Assembly: GCF_030816715.1 (NCBI RefSeq)
Contig: NZ_JAUSYH010000001.1
Span: forward strand, 1,116,001 to 1,180,000
Length of the DNA stretch: 64,000 bases
Direction of reading: 5' to 3'
From: Streptomyces achromogenes
Lineage (GTDB): Bacteria > Actinomycetota > Actinomycetes > Streptomycetales > Streptomycetaceae
In this document: positions 60,681 to 64,000 of the stretch, one piece after another
Position numbering within the stretch: the stretch's first letter is position 1
Layout of the letters: each line of letters begins with the position of its first letter
Position numbers and translations under genes: made by a program
Notes under the pieces: model-generated
Databases searched by the model: none
Seen by the model: the letters and a program-made list of their open reading frames with translations, nothing else
Told to the model about the DNA's origin: nothing

Positions 60681-61918
60681 CGAGCATGGCGGGCGTGGTC
60701 GTCGTCGGCGGCGGGCAGGCCGCGTTCAGCGTCGTGTCGACACTGCGCGCATCCGGTTACGCCGCTCCGGTCACCGTGTTCGCCGCCGAGCCCCATCTGC
60801 CTTACCAGCGGCCGCCGTTGTCGAAGAAGGCCCACACCGAGCCGGAGGGTCTCCGCGTCGAGCTGGTGCCGGAGTCCTTCTACCGCGAGCGGAACATCGA
60901 CCTGCGGCTCGGGGACGACGTGGTCGCCCTCGACACCGCCGCCGCCACGGTCGTCACCCGCACCGGGGCCCGCGTTCCCTACGCCCATCTCGTGCTGGCG
61001 ACCGGTGCGCGCAACCGTCCGCTGCCCGTCCCCGGCGCCGAGCTGGACGGCGTCCACGCCCTGCGCTCGCTCGACGACGCCCTGACCATCGGCCGGGCAC
61101 TGACGACGGCCCGTGACGTGGTCGTCGTGGGCGGCGGGTTCATCGGCCTCGAGCTGGCCCGGGTCGCGCTGGCCCGCGGCGCACGGGTGACCGTGGTGGA
61201 GCTGGCCGATCGGTTGCTGAGCCGGGCCGTGTCACGGGAGCTGGAGCTCCCTCTGCGGGAACGGCACGAGCATGCCGGTGTCCGGGTCCTGACCGGGACG
61301 GGCGTACGGGCCCTGGAGGGGCCGGGCCGGGTGGATCGGGTCGTCACGGACCGCGAGGTGCTGGCCGCCGACCTCGTCGTCTACGGCATCGGCGCCATTC
61401 CTCGCGACGACCTGGCACGGGAGGCCGGACTGGCCGTGGACGACGGCGTGGTCGTGGACGAGCAGTTGCGCTCGGTCACCGATCCCCGGATCTCCGCCGT
61501 CGGTGACTGCGCCCGCCATCCGCATCCGCACGCGGAGGGGCTGGTCCGGCTGGAGTCGGTGCAGAACGCCATCGACCAGGGGACGCTGGTCGGCCGACGC
61601 ATCGCCGGCTCGCCCGCCTCCTACGAGAGTCTGCCGTGGTTCTGGAGCGACCAGGGCGACCTCAGGTTGCAGATCGCCGGGCTGCGTTCCCCTGCCGACG
61701 AGGTGCGCCTCGTGCCCGGCGACTCCCCGGAGCGGCTGGCCGGGTACGCCTTCCGCGACGGTCTGCTGGTGGCCGTGGAGACCTTGAACTGGCCCGCCGA
61801 ACATCTGGCGGCCCGCCGGTTGCTGGAGCGTCGGACGCCGGTCTTGGCCGGCGACCTGGCGGGGACGACTCTCGGCGCGCTCGCCCGGGCCAGACGCGCG
61901 GCGGAGGTGAGGGCATGA
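60677..61918 (+). CDS. NAD(P)H-dependent ferredoxin reductase (FAD, putidaredoxin-reductase type)
   Basis: A 413-residue flavoprotein. The FAD Rossmann motif is VVVVGGGQAAFSVVSTL, the contact PYQRPPLSKK is typical, the NAD motif is VVVVGGGFIGLELARVA, and the second FAD motif is ISAVGDCARHP. A C-terminal domain contains LPWFWSDQGDLRLQIAG. It passes electrons from NAD(P)H to the 2Fe-2S ferredoxin encoded upstream. It starts on the ferredoxin stop (ATGA) and overlaps the ligase gene. Confidence 0.95.
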   Translation: MTSMAGVVVVGGGQAAFSVVSTLRASGYAAPVTVFAAEPHLPYQRPPLSKKAHTEPEGLRVELVPESFYRERNIDLRLGDDVVALDTAAATVVTRTGARVPYAHLVLATGARNRPLPVPGAELDGVHALRSLDDALTIGRALTTARDVVVVGGGFIGLELARVALARGARVTVVELADRLLSRAVSRELELPLRERHEHAGVRVLTGTGVRALEGPGRVDRVVTDREVLAADLVVYGIGAIPRDDLAREAGLAVDDGVVVDEQLRSVTDPRISAVGDCARHPHPHAEGLVRLESVQNAIDQGTLVGRRIAGSPASYESLPWFWSDQGDLRLQIAGLRSPADEVRLVPGDSPERLAGYAFRDGLLVAVETLNWPAEHLAARRLLERRTPVLAGDLAGTTLGALARARRAAEVRA

Positions 61919-63366
61919 CGAGCACCTTCGGCGCCCACCTCCTCACCACCGCGGTCGAGGCCGGATCCCGGACCGCCCTCGTCTTCGAGGACCGGACCTG
62001 GACCTATGCCGAACTGGACCAGGCCGTCCGGCGGACCGCGGCCCGCCTCGACAAGTACGGGGTGCGCAAGGGCGATCGCGTGGTGATGCAGGGCGCGGCC
62101 CGGCCCGAGGCCCTGATCACGCTGTTCGCGGTGACGCGGATGGGGGCGGTGCTCGTGCCGCTGCACCCGCAGGTGACCGAGGGCGAGCTCACCGTCGTCT
62201 GCGAGGAAACCGCGCCGCGTGCGGTGGTGGGCGGCGATGGATTCCCGGACGGGACGGGCATCCGCCTGACGTGGGACGACCTGCACGTCGACGACGAGCC
62301 GTCCGCGCCCGTCGCCGGAGAGCCCCCGACCGGCTCGGACATCGCGATCATCGCATTCACGTCCGGCACCTCGGGCCGTCCCAAGGGCGTCGCGCTGACC
62401 CACGACAACCTGTACTGGAGCATGGCGGGCGGCCTGTCGCGGCTGCCCGTCGGCGAGGACGACACCGCCCTCGTCTCCACGCCGCTGGCCCACGTCGCCG
62501 TGCTCGGCGGGCTTCCGCAGTACACCTGGGCACGGCGCGGGACGGTGATCCTGGCCCCGCGCTTCGACCCGGACCTGTTCATCGACCTGGTCCTCGGCCA
62601 CAAGGTCACCTGTGCCTTCGCCGTGCCGGCCATGTCCGCCCTGCTGGCCCGCCACCCCCGCTTCGGCAGCGGCGACCTGGACACGCTGCGGTGGATCCTG
62701 TCCGGCGGATCGCCGGCCCAGACCGCCACCCGCGAGCAGTTCCGGGCGCGCGGGATCGGTGTGGTCAACTCCTACGGGCTGACGGAGACCGCGGCCGGGG
62801 TCACGTACTCCGCGCCCGACGAGACGGCTGACTCCACCGGATCGCCGGTCCCCGACGTCGAGTTGAGAGTCGTGGACGCGACCGGGTCGACCGCCCTGGC
62901 CGGTTCCTCCGGTGAGATCTGGGTGCGGGGGCCGTCGGTGGCGGACGCGTACTGGACCGCCGCCGGAACGGTGCCCGTGACCGACCGGGAGGGCTGGTTC
63001 CACACCGGGGACCGCGGACGGTTCGACGCGCAGGGCCGCCTCTCGGTCGTCGGCCGGCTCAAGGACACCATCATCACCGGCGGGGAGAACGTCGATCCCG
63101 CCGAGGTCGAGAACGCCCTCGCCAACTTCCCCGGTGTCGTCGAGGTAGCCGTGTCCGGGGCGCCGGACCCGGTCTGGGGTGAGGTCGTGACCGCCTTCCT
63201 CGTCACCGACTCCGGTACGCCGACCCTGGACGACGTCCGCGGTCACCTCGACGGCCGGCTCGCCCGGCACAAGTGGCCCCGGCGCCTGTGCGTCGTCCCC
63301 GCACTGCCCCGCGGGGCCACCGGAAAGCTGCAGCGCGCGCGGCTGACGACGCTGCTGGACAACTGA
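61915..63366 (+). CDS. Acyl-CoA synthetase (AMP-forming, ANL superfamily)
   Basis: A 483-residue ligase. The P-loop-like motif is AFTSGTSGRPKGVALTHDN, the A5 motif NSYGLTETAAGV, the A7 motif WFHTGDRGRFDAQG, the hinge VGRLKDTIITGGENVDPAEV and the catalytic lysine in LPRGATGKLQRARL. It activates a carboxylic acid to its CoA ester. In this operon the acid may be an aromatic or aliphatic side-chain acid or a ring-fission product. It overlaps the reductase gene (ATGA). Confidence 0.93.
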   Translation: MTSTFGAHLLTTAVEAGSRTALVFEDRTWTYAELDQAVRRTAARLDKYGVRKGDRVVMQGAARPEALITLFAVTRMGAVLVPLHPQVTEGELTVVCEETAPRAVVGGDGFPDGTGIRLTWDDLHVDDEPSAPVAGEPPTGSDIAIIAFTSGTSGRPKGVALTHDNLYWSMAGGLSRLPVGEDDTALVSTPLAHVAVLGGLPQYTWARRGTVILAPRFDPDLFIDLVLGHKVTCAFAVPAMSALLARHPRFGSGDLDTLRWILSGGSPAQTATREQFRARGIGVVNSYGLTETAAGVTYSAPDETADSTGSPVPDVELRVVDATGSTALAGSSGEIWVRGPSVADAYWTAAGTVPVTDREGWFHTGDRGRFDAQGRLSVVGRLKDTIITGGENVDPAEVENALANFPGVVEVAVSGAPDPVWGEVVTAFLVTDSGTPTLDDVRGHLDGRLARHKWPRRLCVVPALPRGATGKLQRARLTTLLDN

Positions 63367-63439
63367 CCCACCCTCCACACCTCCCAGAGACCGCGCCGCA
63401 GTGGGCGCCGTCTCCCCCAGCCATACCCGAGGAGACGCC

Positions 63440-64000
63440 ATGAGTGCGACCATGCGAGCCGCGCGGATGCACGCCGTCGGCGAGCCGATGAGGATCGAGG
63501 AACTCCCCGTTCCCGAGCCCGGCCCCGGTGACGTCCGCGTGGCCGTCCACGCCGTCAACATCGTTCCGAACCTGGCCAACATCCTGAACATGTGGACGAC
63601 CTGGTTCCCGCACAGCCCTCTGCCGACCCTGCCGGCGATCTTCGGACTGGACCCGGCGGGCGTGGTCGAGGCCGTGGGTGCGGGCGTCCAGGCGTTCAAG
63701 CCGGGCGACCGGGTGTACGTCAACCCGGGCCGTTCCTGCGGGTCGTGCCGGTCCTGTCGCAACAACGACTCGATCAACTGCGCCAGCTACGCCTTCGCCG
63801 GGTATTTCGGCTTCTCACCGACCGCGCTCGACCTGCTCGACCGCTACCAGGGCGGCCTCGCCGAGTACATGGTGGCGCCCGCCTACAGCCTGGTGAAGCT
63901 GCCGGACGCACTGTCGTTCAACGCAGCCGCCCGCTTCGGCTACCTCGGCACCATGTACTCCGCTCTCCGCAAGGCCGGGGCAGGCCCGGGCAAGACGATT
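63440..64000 (+). CDS. Alcohol dehydrogenase-like MDR protein (partial, runs off the window)
   Basis: The first 187 codons of a medium-chain dehydrogenase. ATG 63440 has GGAG about 5 nt upstream. The structural zinc cysteines are intact (CGSCRSCRNNDSINC). The catalytic zinc site is not standard: VNIVPNLANI stands where CxxD is usual, and FGLDPAGVVEAVG where GHE is usual. It may work without catalytic zinc. The start of the NAD domain (GYLGTMYSALRKAG) is visible, and the rest lies beyond 64000. Confidence 0.85.
   Translation, partial: MSATMRAARMHAVGEPMRIEELPVPEPGPGDVRVAVHAVNIVPNLANILNMWTTWFPHSPLPTLPAIFGLDPAGVVEAVGAGVQAFKPGDRVYVNPGRSCGSCRSCRNNDSINCASYAFAGYFGFSPTALDLLDRYQGGLAEYMVAPAYSLVKLPDALSFNAAARFGYLGTMYSALRKAGAGPGKTI

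Overview
The window is high-GC actinomycete DNA, most likely Streptomyces or a close relative. Codon third positions are almost all G or C, GTG starts are common, genes overlap by 4 bp (ATGA, GTGA), and the families are typical: PucR, LacI, HxlR and DUF5937-type regulators, a Tat-exported glycosidase, and P450s with small ferredoxins. It looks like a catabolic and accessory region of the chromosome. I see no rRNA, tRNA, CRISPR array or intact mobile element, but there are many transposase scraps and decayed genes. Unless stated otherwise, functions are family assignments made by reading motifs.

Region 1 (1-11566) is an acyl-CoA/beta-oxidation-like cluster: the tail of an acyl-CoA ligase, a CaiB-type CoA transferase, an enoyl-CoA hydratase broken by a 1-base insertion, a thiolase, an acyl-CoA dehydrogenase and an SDR. 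Convergent to these lie an amidohydrolase and a second CoA-transferase-like protein. An N-terminally extended hydratase-like protein, a P450 with its 3Fe-4S ferredoxin, a DUF1330 protein and an LLM-type oxidoreductase follow. Region 2 (11567-19773) holds a GntR remnant, a secreted GH39-like glycosidase, an ABC ATPase remnant, an FtsX-type ABC exporter and a divergent two-component system.

Region 3 (19774-34401) is a kynurenine/3-hydroxyanthranilate catabolic cluster. It runs indoleamine dioxygenase, arylformamidase, kynureninase and permease, then aminomuconic semialdehyde dehydrogenase, hydratase, acylating acetaldehyde dehydrogenase, aldolase (frameshifted), oxalocrotonate decarboxylase, aminomuconate deaminase, 3-hydroxyanthranilate dioxygenase, ACMS decarboxylase and a PucR regulator. 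The second half has the order I recall for the Pseudomonas nba cluster (E-H-J-I-G-F-C-D-R). No kynurenine 3-monooxygenase is present. A DUF5937/ArsR regulator and an MFS transporter end the block.

Region 4 (35671-39340) is a decay zone: IS21 and IS3 scraps, a broken alpha/beta hydrolase, NmrA and GH12 fragments. A SnoaL-like gene and an MBL-fold gene facing an HxlR regulator remain intact. Region 5 (39341-47266) is a polysaccharide-use locus: two divergent LacI regulators, then a secreted GH59 enzyme with a ricin-type lectin domain and a secreted beta-helix protein. Both secreted-protein genes are preceded by the same promoter-plus-operator arrangement. A GDSL hydrolase and a cupin protein follow, then (48984-53402) an IS701 fragment, a BisC-type molybdoenzyme, a chimeric remnant and an aldoxime dehydratase.

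Region 6 (53809-64000) looks like one aromatic-type catabolic regulon of three transcription units. They encode a BphC-type extradiol dioxygenase with an aldehyde dehydrogenase; a carboxymuconolactone-decarboxylase-like protein, a FAH-family protein and a MarR regulator; and a cupin, P450, 2Fe-2S ferredoxin, ferredoxin reductase, acyl-CoA ligase and alcohol dehydrogenase (cut by the window end). A closely similar 29-bp promoter element precedes all three units.
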